From an uncultured Flavobacteriales bacterium (GTDB lineage Bacteria > Bacteroidota > Bacteroidia > Flavobacteriales_D > Crocinitomicaceae): DNA of 35,090 nt. A model generated the notes under the pieces. That model had not been told where the DNA came from. It saw only the letters and a program-made list of their open reading frames with translations, and ran no database searches. The stretch covers positions 1 to 35,090 of the forward strand of contig CAJXRM010000026.1 of NCBI GenBank assembly GCA_913059205.1, given 5' to 3'. Each line of letters starts with the position of its first letter. The first letter of the stretch is position 1. Made by a program: the position numbers and the translations under genes. Positions 8,873 through 17,075 of this stretch are shown here, piece by piece.

Positions 8873-9451
8873 CTATCTGCGCGGGGTTTTTCTTCTTCCG
8901 CCCATCATTTGCGCCATACGCATTTGGTTTTTAGAAGGAGCAGCAGTCATTTGCTTTTGCATCTGGTTGATTTGCTCTTTCATCATTCCGCCAGTATCCA
9001 ATTTCTTCGCCTCTGCCAATAACGTCAATGATTCCGTTTTACGCCCAGTTTGAGCACAAATTCCTGCCAAATGCATGCGTGCAACAGCATTATCTTGACT
9101 TGTTCTTAATCCCATCGAAATGGCTTTACGTAATAATTCCTCACTTTTCGCAAAACCCAGTTCTTGTGTTCCCAACACAGCTTTAAGAAACAAAACATAA
9201 GCATGTTGTTTTTTTGGTAAAAACTGAGGAGCTGAAATCTTATTAATTTGATTTTTTGCTTTTTCAGTATCCCCCATTCTCATCGCGTTTAACGCCATGA
9301 TCATTCGTTCATTTCTAAAGAATGAGAAACCAATAATAACATCTAAAAGAATCATCATGATTCCCCAACCCCAATATCCGTTATAGAAAAGTGCTACCGT
9401 AAAAAATAAAGAAGCTGCAGCTACTGAGCAGCGAATAATAAAATTGATCAT
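8873..9451 (-). CDS. TPR-like membrane protein
   Basis: Protein of 192 residues, not recognised as a named family. The N-terminus holds two closely spaced hydrophobic segments (about 5-22 and 28-46). Residues 48-148 look like two or three tetratricopeptide-type helical hairpins (for example the ALNAMRMGDTEKAKNQI and RMHLAGICAQTGRKTESL pairs). The tail is rich in Met, Gln, Lys and Arg and ends GGRRKTPRR, suggesting a flexible basic cytoplasmic end. It lies two bases after ridA and one base before the methyltransferase gene, so all three are surely on one transcript. Its role is unknown; a scaffold is a guess based only on the TPR-like region. Confidence 0.72.
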   Translation of the reverse strand: MINFIIRCSVAAASLFFTVALFYNGYWGWGIMMILLDVIIGFSFFRNERMIMALNAMRMGDTEKAKNQINKISAPQFLPKKQHAYVLFLKAVLGTQELGFAKSEELLRKAISMGLRTSQDNAVARMHLAGICAQTGRKTESLTLLAEAKKLDTGGMMKEQINQMQKQMTAAPSKNQMRMAQMMGGRRKTPRR

Positions 9452-9453
9452 AC

Positions 9454-9888
9454 TTATTTAATTGTTGCTATACATTTTAACTCTATCGCGATTGGTGTTG
9501 GTAAAGAATTAATCTCAACCGTTGTGCGACATGGTAAATTATCTTTGAAATATTCTGCGTAAATCTTGTTGTATGTATGAAAATCTCGTTTCATATTTAC
9601 TAAAAATACAGTTACATCAACCAGTTGATCCCAGCTTGAACCCGATTCTTCCAAAATTATACGTACGTTATCAAATACACTTCGACACTGTGCTTCAAAG
9701 TCGAAGGAGATGAAGTTGCCATTTTTATCCAATTCCAATCCTGGTACAGCGGAATCTGTTGCATCTGAACCTGCTGTTCGGGGACCTACACCTGAAAGAA
9801 AAAGTAAATCACCTACTTTTCTAGCGTGCGGATATAATCCAACTGGTTTTGGCGCTTTCGTTGTGGAAATTCGTTGATCGTCTGACAT
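9454..9888 (-). CDS. RidA (YjgF/UK114) family protein, possibly 2-aminomuconate deaminase type
   Basis: Protein of 144 residues with the single Rid fold. The conserved arginine that binds the substrate carboxylate is R121, in CRTTVEINSLPTP, with E125 close by. The DLLFLSGVGPR segment (28-37) and the FEAQCRSVFDNVRIILEESG helix are typical. RidA itself hydrolyses reactive enamine/imine intermediates to 2-oxoacids and NH3. The extended N-terminus (KAPKPVGLYPHARKVGD) and the CRTTVEIN form resemble, from memory, proteins annotated as 2-aminomuconate deaminase in the kynurenine pathway, but no other gene of that pathway is in the window. First gene of a three-gene operon, behind a TATCTTTG box. Confidence 0.85.
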   Translation of the reverse strand: MSDDQRISTTKAPKPVGLYPHARKVGDLLFLSGVGPRTAGSDATDSAVPGLELDKNGNFISFDFEAQCRSVFDNVRIILEESGSSWDQLVDVTVFLVNMKRDFHTYNKIYAEYFKDNLPCRTTVEINSLPTPIAIELKCIATIK

Positions 9889-9905
9889 TCGTTCCTGTTT
9901 TGGTG

Positions 9906-9913
9906 CAAAGATA
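9906..9913 (-). promoter_or_regulatory. Candidate -7 box for the RidA operon
   Basis: Minus strand TATCTTTG followed by C, a full TAnnTTTG match, 17 bases before ATG 9888. No TTTG at the usual -33 distance. Confidence 0.55.
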
Positions 9914-10030
9914 GTAAATTAGATAAAATTACTATCCCACCGAAGGACAAAAGACATCTTCTTCAATACTGAAATCCACGTTCCATTCATTTTTGCGTTA
10001 CGCGATATAAAACTTCGGACTAAAAACAAG

Positions 10031-11506
10031 TCATTTTTTGGAATTTGTCTCCCAAACTTCAATGTATTCGTTTGCATTACGCGGATTTAATTTACGTAGC
10101 AAAACATCAATCATACTCGGAGAGCATTTCGCTTTCAAAGTCATTTTTGGATAAATCGTTTTGTACTCTGCAATTCGTTCCGCTAATTTTTCTTCAGCGA
10201 AGAAGTAGATATAATCGTATTCATATCCATCAAAAACAGTTAAACTCAATGTAGAATCTGTTCTTTCAATAAATGTTGTATTCCAGTTTCCACAATAAAA
10301 ACGAGGCAACATTGAAGTGTGAACATTCGCTGAACCTTCACATAATATTACGTTTTCCTTTTTACTATTATTATGTATCGCATACATAGATTCAACACGC
10401 GACTTTTTAGAATATGTGGTTGTAGCAAATAGCAACAATGGTATATTCAGCACCCAAAATGCTATCCATGAAAACTTCCAAAGCCGTTCTTTCATCGTGG
10501 AATTTTTGAACAAATCATACCCAATTACGCCTAAAATTATGAAGAAGGGTAAAATCGTTAATACAAACCGCTCTTGACGATTCGGATAAAGCGTATGGAA
10601 TAAAATAAAAATAAACGTTGGTAAAAAAATGAGGAAGTATTTTTTCCATGATTTAAAAAATCCTACCATCATTAATGCACCCAAAGGAAAAAGCATACTT
10701 CCTGCTAAAACCATAAAATACATGAAGTAGTTTGTGTTGGGCATGTATTCAGTCCCTTGATTCATATTGTAAACAATATAACCCAACATTTCAGCGAAGG
10801 GATAACCCCAAATAAGAAAATCCACAAGCCCCTGCGTGATCAGAAAAACGATTAATATTCCTGCGCAAAAAAGAAGAAATGGTTTCCATTTCCATTGGAA
10901 AAAATAACAAGCAGCGGCACCAATTGCAAAAACACCAATTTGATATCGAAAAGAAACAGCAAAACCGATTAGTATTCCTGCCCATAAAAAATCCAACCCC
11001 TTTCTTTCTCGAATTAAGTACCAAAAACCTAAAACGAGTATAGGCATTGCAGCAATTTCCACAATATTTCTAACAGAAAGTATTGGAAATAACCACGACA
11101 AAGCTATTAACCATCCTACTCGCATCGCATTTTCCTCCGATGAGAATTTTCGTGTTATTTTGATGCCATAAATGACAACAATCATTGATAAAGCCGCGTG
11201 AATTAAACGATTGAAAAACATAAGCGTTTTTGGATCTACAATTCCCAAAAACTTCATAAACAGAAAATAAATATAGTTTAATCCAACATAGCTAAAACTA
11301 TGCCCATCTGGACCTGTATTTCCTTCTGTCCATGGTAACCAATTATTATAATCGTAGCCATCAACCCATGAAGATGCAGCTTCAATAATTAAAAAATGAT
11401 CATCGTGCATTCCATAACCTTGAGAAAAAATTACAGCAATCAATCTAACCACAACGGCTCCAAAAATAACCCACTTAAATCGCATCCAATTTATGCTCGA
11501 CTCCAT
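10031..11506 (-). CDS. Polytopic GT-C glycosyltransferase (GT22/Alg9-like)
   Basis: Integral membrane glycosyltransferase of 491 residues with ten or more hydrophobic segments. Two features suggest the GT-C fold and the Alg9/PIG-B group: an acidic pair in the first outer loop after TM1 (GMHDDHF), where GT-C enzymes keep catalytic or metal-binding acids, and the NRQERFVLTILPF segment, which resembles the H-K/Q-E-x-RF motif of GT22. Such enzymes use polyprenyl-phosphate sugars; the acceptor is unknown. The frame is open back to ATG 11599, but ATG 11506 is chosen because a perfect promoter box lies between the two, and the extra 31 residues look unlike a membrane-protein start. An ATG at 11485 is also possible. 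Single gene, divergent from the lipoprotein cluster. Confidence 0.75.
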   Translation of the reverse strand: MESSINWMRFKWVIFGAVVVRLIAVIFSQGYGMHDDHFLIIEAASSWVDGYDYNNWLPWTEGNTGPDGHSFSYVGLNYIYFLFMKFLGIVDPKTLMFFNRLIHAALSMIVVIYGIKITRKFSSEENAMRVGWLIALSWLFPILSVRNIVEIAAMPILVLGFWYLIRERKGLDFLWAGILIGFAVSFRYQIGVFAIGAAACYFFQWKWKPFLLFCAGILIVFLITQGLVDFLIWGYPFAEMLGYIVYNMNQGTEYMPNTNYFMYFMVLAGSMLFPLGALMMVGFFKSWKKYFLIFLPTFIFILFHTLYPNRQERFVLTILPFFIILGVIGYDLFKNSTMKERLWKFSWIAFWVLNIPLLLFATTTYSKKSRVESMYAIHNNSKKENVILCEGSANVHTSMLPRFYCGNWNTTFIERTDSTLSLTVFDGYEYDYIYFFAEEKLAERIAEYKTIYPKMTLKAKCSPSMIDVLLRKLNPRNANEYIEVWETNSKK

Positions 11507-11526
11507 ATCTGCTTTGGTTTGAAATT

Positions 11527-11534
11527 CAAAAATA
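11527..11534 (-). promoter_or_regulatory. Candidate -7 box for the glycosyltransferase gene
   Basis: Minus strand TATTTTTG, a full TAnnTTTG match, 20 bases upstream of ATG 11506 and inside the longer open frame. A TTTTA run lies about 20 bases further upstream in the -33 position. It supports the shorter start. Confidence 0.5.
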
Positions 11535-11598
11535 GTATAAAATATGTTACCTCTTAAAATTGAAATTCTTGGCGTGTTATTTGTATTTATGAATTCCA

Positions 11599-11606
11599 TA
11601 ATTTTG
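11599..11606 (+). promoter_or_regulatory. Candidate -7 box for the lipoprotein gene
   Basis: TAATTTTG, a full TAnnTTTG match, only four bases before ATG 11611. If used, transcription would begin at or next to the start codon and give a leaderless or nearly leaderless mRNA. Confidence 0.4.
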
Positions 11607-11610
11607 TACT

Positions 11611-12288
11611 ATGAAATGGAATCTATTTATTGCTTGTGTCCTTATTGTTTTTAGTTTTTCAAGTTGCATTGAAATTCTAGATGACTTAACATTAAATAAT
11701 GATGGTTCCGGAACCTTTAAGTATTCAATCAACTTAAGTTCTAGTAAGGTAAAAGTGAATTCTCTACTGGCACTAGATAGTTTAGATGGCAAAAAAGTAC
11801 CCTCTATTGATGATATTTCATTGAAAATAAAAGAAGTTGTTTCACAATTAAAAGAATCAAATGGAATCAGTAATGTTCAAATGGAATCAAACTATACCGA
11901 TTTCATTTTCAAAATTCAATTTGACTTCAGTTCGCTGAAAAACCTTCAAGAAGCCGTGGTATCAATTGTAAAGTCCGAATCAAAAGGTACCAATTATAAA
12001 GAAATAGAATCGCGCTGGCTTACTTTCGATGATGATAAATTAGTCCGTTCAATTCCACAAATCACAATTGAAAAAGCCAATCAATTTAAAAAGGAAGATG
12101 CGGATTTACTTCGTTTAGGCAGTTATACATCCATTACTCGTTTTGAAAGGGACGTAGTTTCATTTGAAAATTCTGATGCGAAACAAGCAAAAAACAATAG
12201 AGCTGTGATGTTGCGCGCAAACGCCTATAGTTTGACTCAGAACCCAAGTCTTTTGGACAATACTATTTATCTAGTAAAAGAACAATAA
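11611..12288 (+). CDS. Uncharacterised lipoprotein
   Basis: Protein of 225 residues, not recognised. It has a lipoprotein signal: hydrophobic stretch 5-17 and the lipobox SFSSC, with C19 as the lipidated residue. The mature part begins EILDDLTLNNDGSGTFKYSINL, a style common in Bacteroidota lipoproteins where beta-strands follow an acidic start. The rest alternates short strands and charged helices, with no Cys after C19 and no catalytic motif that I can see. The residues after C19 (IEILDD) do not clearly match the known surface-export signal, so inner leaflet or surface placement is open. It is the first of three plus-strand genes for exported proteins; the next starts 65 bases downstream, with its own possible promoter box. 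Confidence 0.75.
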   Translation: MKWNLFIACVLIVFSFSSCIEILDDLTLNNDGSGTFKYSINLSSSKVKVNSLLALDSLDGKKVPSIDDISLKIKEVVSQLKESNGISNVQMESNYTDFIFKIQFDFSSLKNLQEAVVSIVKSESKGTNYKEIESRWLTFDDDKLVRSIPQITIEKANQFKKEDADLLRLGSYTSITRFERDVVSFENSDAKQAKNNRAVMLRANAYSLTQNPSLLDNTIYLVKEQ

Positions 12289-12303
12289 CACCGTTCATTT
12301 TTG

Positions 12304-12311
12304 TATTTTTG
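12304..12311 (+). promoter_or_regulatory. Candidate -7 box upstream of the 630-residue protein
   Basis: TATTTTTG, a full TAnnTTTG match, 42 bases before ATG 12354, in the short gap after the lipoprotein gene. A weaker TAATATTG lies nearer the start. Either could give an internal promoter in the cluster. Confidence 0.35.
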
Positions 12312-12353
12312 TTGGACACTTCGCATTCCTTTTTATGCGTATAATATTGAACT

Positions 12354-14246
12354 ATGCAAATTAAATTCATTTTTACATTTCTATTATTTACATCAATTGT
12401 TTTTGGACAAAACTCTGAAAACCTTGTTCCAAAAGATGCGGCTTCTGTTTTCAGCATCAATAACATAAGCTTGTTTCAAAAAATCTCTTTGGATGAATTG
12501 ATTAAATACGAATTTATGGAAGAAGTGCAACAAGAGTTATTTGACGGTTCTACCTCTGGAAAAACGTTGAAAGATACTGGATTTGATTTCAATCAAAAAT
12601 TCAATGTTTTTTATGGAAACGGTGACGATTATGAAGTTTCTGGTTTTACTTTCGGGATAACAGATAAAGCCAAACTATTTGACGTTTTTGACGACTTTCA
12701 ACCGATGGAAAGTGAATATCCAGGAGTAGAATTTTATGTTTCGTATTTTAATCGAATTGCCATTAAAGGAAACGCTGGAATACTTTATCGCGTTACACCA
12801 AATGATCGTTTTGTAAACGATATTACTGATTCCGTTTGGTATGCCAATGGAAACGAATATCCATGGTATAACGATTATTATGATGGAATTGACTGGAATG
12901 AGTTTGATTACGAGGAAGCAGAAGAGATTGAATTTTTTGATGAAATGGAAATTGAAGAAAACACTTCAAATCCGATTGACATTGAAGACGAAGAACTCCC
13001 AGCTGCTACCGAAGACCCAACTGAAAAAACATATTATGAATTCAGAGATTCCATTGAATTAATGCTTCAATTGCAATTTTTGAAAAAAGTCAACGATGAA
13101 TTATTCTTGCAAGGCATTAACTTAATGTCGAGTGACAATCGATTTGCAACAAGATTAAGCAATACTGCTGAAGGAACTTTTTATATAGATAATTCGAGAA
13201 CAATTCGTAAAGATTATGATATCCGTTATATGCGATTACATTATCCTTCACTGTATAACGATTTGTATGAAGTTTACAAAGACAACTTGATCACGGGAGA
13301 ATTGACCATTACCACGAATTCTGTTGAAATGCACATGGATGCAAACTATGGTGATAAGTTAGGTTCAATTTACGAGAAGTTAACAGACACGAAATTTGAT
13401 AAAAATTTCTTTAAATACGTTCACAAAGACAATAGTGGGTTTTTTACTTACCGCGTTAATTTGAGAGCAGCTTATGAACAAGCGTATGATGTTATTGTTC
13501 CAATTCTCGAGCGAGAAGCGGAAAACACAAATGACATGTCGTACAGTTTATTGGTATTGGAAATCATGGACGAATTTCTAAATAAAGATGCCATTTTTGA
13601 TACTTACAAAGGTGGAATGTTTGCTTCATATAGTGGAATTAAAAAGGTAAAAACAAAGAAAGTTGTGTTTGATTACGACGAGGAAACATTCGAGTACACT
13701 GAACAAACTGTTGAAGCGGAAGAAGACATGCCAATATTCACAACTGGCTTTTCTACAGATCGTTCTGATATTGCTTCAAAGCTTCTTGCGCGAATTTGTA
13801 AAATTTCGCCAAACTGGACAAAACATGCCAATTATATCGAAATTGAGAATGGAATGTTAAACTCAGCATCTTTATACCTTATAGTAAATGAAGGCATTTT
13901 TATTATTACTAATGATGAGCAATTAGCAATAAATAATCCAAAGGGATTCGGTGCTAACGCATTATCAAAAACTATTCAAAAGAAAGCGCTGAAAAGCGGA
14001 GTTTCGTATGCTTATATTGATCTTGGAAAAGCAATTGAAACGCTTCCAAAAAACTTATTTAGTGACAGAGAAAATCAGTTAATTGATGTTACGCGAGGAA
14101 AAACCGGTTCGCTTGAGTTTACTTCATCCGGAACCTCTCGCAATAAAACTTCGTTCAATCTTACTTATAATTTTGAAGGAGAATATGATAACTCTGGAAC
14201 ATACATTTTGGACTTGATCAATAGTTTGTACGTAATCGCTAAATAG
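12354..14246 (+). CDS. Uncharacterised exported protein with acidic insert
   Basis: Protein of 630 residues with a signal peptide (1-18, ending IVFGQ). The mature N-terminus, NLVPKDAASVFSINNISLFQK (23-43), resembles the opening of DUF4836/DUF3352-type Bacteroidota proteins, but I cannot confirm the family. Residues 165-225 are a low-complexity acidic and aromatic stretch (runs of Glu, Asp, Tyr, Trp) that divides the protein in two; the second part carries strand-rich segments such as GELTITTNSVEMHMDANYG and the repeated theme FTTGFSTDRSDIASKLL. No Cys-based or hydrolase motif is visible apart from a single Cys near KICK. The acidic region might bind cations, a guess. It is 65 bases after the lipoprotein gene and 10 bases before the next gene, which looks like a distant paralogue. 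Confidence 0.72.
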   Translation: MQIKFIFTFLLFTSIVFGQNSENLVPKDAASVFSINNISLFQKISLDELIKYEFMEEVQQELFDGSTSGKTLKDTGFDFNQKFNVFYGNGDDYEVSGFTFGITDKAKLFDVFDDFQPMESEYPGVEFYVSYFNRIAIKGNAGILYRVTPNDRFVNDITDSVWYANGNEYPWYNDYYDGIDWNEFDYEEAEEIEFFDEMEIEENTSNPIDIEDEELPAATEDPTEKTYYEFRDSIELMLQLQFLKKVNDELFLQGINLMSSDNRFATRLSNTAEGTFYIDNSRTIRKDYDIRYMRLHYPSLYNDLYEVYKDNLITGELTITTNSVEMHMDANYGDKLGSIYEKLTDTKFDKNFFKYVHKDNSGFFTYRVNLRAAYEQAYDVIVPILEREAENTNDMSYSLLVLEIMDEFLNKDAIFDTYKGGMFASYSGIKKVKTKKVVFDYDEETFEYTEQTVEAEEDMPIFTTGFSTDRSDIASKLLARICKISPNWTKHANYIEIENGMLNSASLYLIVNEGIFIITNDEQLAINNPKGFGANALSKTIQKKALKSGVSYAYIDLGKAIETLPKNLFSDRENQLIDVTRGKTGSLEFTSSGTSRNKTSFNLTYNFEGEYDNSGTYILDLINSLYVIAK

Positions 14247-14256
14247 TGAACACAGA

Positions 14257-15600
14257 ATGTTTCGGAATCTTTTTTTAATTTCAGTTCTTGCCGCAGCATT
14301 AGCTACAATTCTTTATTTTAAACCTTGGATTACAGAAGATTCACTTCCTCCAAGAGTTTATGACAGGTTGCCTGATGCAGATATAATTGGACAATCTGAC
14401 ATTCTTGATTTATCGCGCTCATTGTCTAAAACAATGTTCTATTATAAAATTCCATTTCGAGATTTTCTTTCACCGGACTTCCTGTTAAGTCAAGGCAAAA
14501 ATTACGGCCTAAATTTTCAAGAGTCCGTTTACTTCTTTGCCAATGAAAAAAATAAGGAATTAGAAGACTGGGGGGCAATCGCCCACCTTAGAGATAGCAG
14601 TAAAATTCAGGCAGGAATCGTGTACTTAAAAAAGTTTACCAGTGTATCTGAAATCACTTATCTCAATACCAAAGTGTATCGAATTGAAGCGTCAGATATA
14701 TCGATTGTTTATGGTGAAGATTGGATTTTTGTTTACCAAGGAAAGAATTATAAAAAACGCATAGAAGGAGTGCTTACAGCGAAACGGAATGAAATCTCTC
14801 CCAAATGGCGCATTTTCTTTAACAAAAAAGTGCCCGAGCATCGTCCGTTATTTGCGCAACTGCATTTAAAAGAATTGAAAGATTTTGGAATAGAATCAAC
14901 TGAAGTTTCCATGTCAAATGATTCTACCCATTTTTATTTTCATACAGTTATAACGCAGCTCGATTCATTGTCATTTCAATTGCGCAGTACGGGCAAAGCT
15001 TATGAAAAACAAACTTTCACCAAAAACCTGATCAATTTACACTTTAACATTGATCGACTTAAACAAAATGAAAAAGATCCAATATCGATAATTCTGAATA
15101 AACTCGGGCGTAAAATAAATTTCCCCACAAACCAGTTTTTAAATGCTTGGGATGGAGATATTTCGTATCGTCAAGGTGGTTTTCAAACTATTAAAGAAGA
15201 GTATATCACGTCCGAATTGGATGAAAATTTTGAAGTTACCGACGTTGTTAGTTATAAAGATGTTAAAGTAGCTGGATTCGATCTTTTCATATCCATGAAA
15301 GATAAAAAACACTCCTTTTTATCTAATTTGATTTCAAAAGGACTTATCACTCAAAGTGATAGTAAATACCGATTTCTCTATTCTACACCATTTCACATTA
15401 AAAAGAATGCAGAAGGCCTAATTTTTCATACAAGCAATTATTTACCTCGCTTAAAACAAGATTCAATCAGTCGAGTTACTTGGACATTTAATTATACGCC
15501 AATTGAATTTTTCATTGATTCAACAAAAACAAAGGCTGTTTATGGAAGAGTTCAAGTTCCGGTTCAACGATTTATTTCGGATTACATTCCTTCGAACTAA
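14257..15600 (+). CDS. Uncharacterised membrane-anchored exported protein, possible paralogue of its neighbour
   Basis: Protein of 447 residues, not recognised. One N-terminal hydrophobic segment (about 3-20) with no clear cleavage site suggests a signal anchor, with the rest in the periplasm. The order of features parallels the upstream 630-residue protein: a P-DA-I opening (RLPDADIIGQSDILDLSRSL), a G-(D/N)-F segment (GLNFQESVYFFA versus GFDFNQKFNVFYG), then a region with DSSK or TDKAK, and a strand ending Y-IEASDISIVYG. The acidic insert is missing. Similarity is weak and judged by eye. Start 10 bases after the preceding stop implies a shared mRNA. No terminator hairpin with a T-run was seen after its stop. 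Confidence 0.7.
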   Translation: MFRNLFLISVLAAALATILYFKPWITEDSLPPRVYDRLPDADIIGQSDILDLSRSLSKTMFYYKIPFRDFLSPDFLLSQGKNYGLNFQESVYFFANEKNKELEDWGAIAHLRDSSKIQAGIVYLKKFTSVSEITYLNTKVYRIEASDISIVYGEDWIFVYQGKNYKKRIEGVLTAKRNEISPKWRIFFNKKVPEHRPLFAQLHLKELKDFGIESTEVSMSNDSTHFYFHTVITQLDSLSFQLRSTGKAYEKQTFTKNLINLHFNIDRLKQNEKDPISIILNKLGRKINFPTNQFLNAWDGDISYRQGGFQTIKEEYITSELDENFEVTDVVSYKDVKVAGFDLFISMKDKKHSFLSNLISKGLITQSDSKYRFLYSTPFHIKKNAEGLIFHTSNYLPRLKQDSISRVTWTFNYTPIEFFIDSTKTKAVYGRVQVPVQRFISDYIPSN

Positions 15601-15705
15601 TAAAATCGGAAAACTTTTAAGTTCGGTCTTTCCTTTTTTACAACCGAAAACAATGCCATTTAACATTAGATTGTCAATAACTACAATTTAAATTCGGTCG
15701 AAAGT

Positions 15706-15730
15706 CTTTCAATTAAAACTAAATTGAAAG
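15706..15730. repeat. 9-bp inverted repeat before the PhoH gene
   Basis: CTTTCAATT (15706-15714) and AATTGAAAG (15722-15730) are perfect complements around a seven-base AAAACTA loop, ending 12 bases before ATG 15743. The right arm overlaps the Shine-Dalgarno-like AAAGGAAAA. It could be an RNA hairpin shading the start or an operator. There is no T-run, so it is not a terminator. Confidence 0.4.
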
Positions 15731-15742
15731 GAAAAATCGACT

Positions 15743-17068
15743 ATGCCGAAAAAGAAGAAAATTTTTGTTTTAGACACATCTGTATTATTACACGATCATC
15801 AGTCAATTACCACATTCAAAAACAACGATGTAGCAATTCCGATAACTGTTCTGGAAGAGTTAGATAATTTTAAAATTGGTAATGATACAAAAAACTTTTC
15901 TGCTCGAGAGGTTATCCGTTTTATCGATAAAATTTCACTTAATTCAAGCCTTCAGGAATGGATTTCCCTAGGTAAAGAAATGGGGAGATTTAAAATCGTT
16001 CTTGCGGAAAATCCAGACGGTTTGAACGCTGAAAGCGTGTACGCTCGAGGTAAAAATGACCATAAAATCATAAATGCAGCACTTTATCTTAAGGAAGTTG
16101 AAACGAAGTTCGATGTTATTTTGGTTACCAAGGACATCAATTTAAGAATTAAAGCTAAAGCCCTTGGAATCCAGGCAGAAGATTATAAAACTGGCAAGGT
16201 AGATAATGAAGTTGCGAAAAATTCAAGTGTTGTTACGATTGAAAATGTAGATTCTGAAAAAATACGTCAAATATTTACCAAGGGTCGAATTGAAGAAGAG
16301 GGCGTTTTGGGCACACATAAAATTGCGAATGGATATTATATTCTAAAAAATGGTAAAACGTCTTCACTAGCAGTTTACAATCCACATTTAGATCAAATTG
16401 AACGCATTGAAAAGGAATTTGTCTACGGCATCAAACCAAAAAATGCAGAGCAAGCTTTTGCATTGAATGCTTTGTTAAACGACAACGTGAAACTTGTAGC
16501 GTTACAAGGTGTTGCCGGAACTGGAAAAACATTGTTAGCATTAGCGTCCGCATTGGAGCAAAGCAAAAAGTACCAACAAATAATATTGGCTCGACCAATA
16601 GTTCCTCTATCGAATAAAGAAATCGGTTTTCTTCCTGGGGACGCCAATGATAAAATCGGCCCATACATGGAACCTTTGTGGGATAATTTGAAGTTTATCA
16701 AATCACAATTCGGTGAAAATGAAAAAAAACACAAAGCAATTCTTGAATTAGAAGAAAGTGGTAAAATTGTGATAGCACCTTTGGCCTTTATTAGAGGAAG
16801 AAGTTTATCGAACATTATATTCATTGTAGATGAAGCTCAAAACCTTACTCCACACGAAGTAAAAACAATTATCACCCGCGCAGGTGAAAACACCAAAATA
16901 ATTTTTACTGGTGATATAAATCAAATTGACACACCATATCTTGATGAACATAGTAATGGTCTGGCCTATTTGGTTGATCGTTTGAATGGTCAACAGCTAT
17001 TTGCTCACGTGAAATTAGAAAAAGGAGAACGATCGGAGCTTGCAAACTTAGCCAACGATTTGTTATAG
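15743..17068 (+). CDS. PIN-PhoH family ATPase
   Basis: Two-domain protein of 441 residues, the full length of the PhoH2 type. The N-terminal PIN nuclease domain (about 7-145) shows acidic residues expected for metal binding: D11 in VLDTSVLL, E38/E39 in VLEELDNFK, an Asp in KNDHKIINAAL and one in LVTKDINLRIKA. The C-terminal PhoH domain has Walker A GVAGTGKT (256-263) and Walker B IVDEAQN (D363, E364), followed by the FTGDINQID sensor segment. PhoH2 proteins studied in mycobacteria unwind and cleave RNA using ATP; the physiological target is unknown here. There is a perfect inverted repeat just upstream of the start. The gene converges on the GNAT gene with seven bases between stops and no obvious terminator. 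Confidence 0.93.
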   Translation: MPKKKKIFVLDTSVLLHDHQSITTFKNNDVAIPITVLEELDNFKIGNDTKNFSAREVIRFIDKISLNSSLQEWISLGKEMGRFKIVLAENPDGLNAESVYARGKNDHKIINAALYLKEVETKFDVILVTKDINLRIKAKALGIQAEDYKTGKVDNEVAKNSSVVTIENVDSEKIRQIFTKGRIEEEGVLGTHKIANGYYILKNGKTSSLAVYNPHLDQIERIEKEFVYGIKPKNAEQAFALNALLNDNVKLVALQGVAGTGKTLLALASALEQSKKYQQIILARPIVPLSNKEIGFLPGDANDKIGPYMEPLWDNLKFIKSQFGENEKKHKAILELEESGKIVIAPLAFIRGRSLSNIIFIVDEAQNLTPHEVKTIITRAGENTKIIFTGDINQIDTPYLDEHSNGLAYLVDRLNGQQLFAHVKLEKGERSELANLANDLL

Positions 17069-17075
17069 CAAATTA

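Noticed and set aside
15601..15660. TTCGGT and ACCGAA arms after the 447-residue protein as a terminator
   Set aside because: Six pairs around a loop of about 15 bases with the T-run in the loop, not after the stem.
16423..16824. Minus-strand open frame of 133 codons inside phoH
   Set aside because: It runs opposite the Walker A and B region of a full-length PhoH gene and shows no domain of its own.
17069..17075. Shared terminator between convergent phoH and GNAT genes
   Set aside because: Only seven bases separate the stops and no hairpin is visible there.
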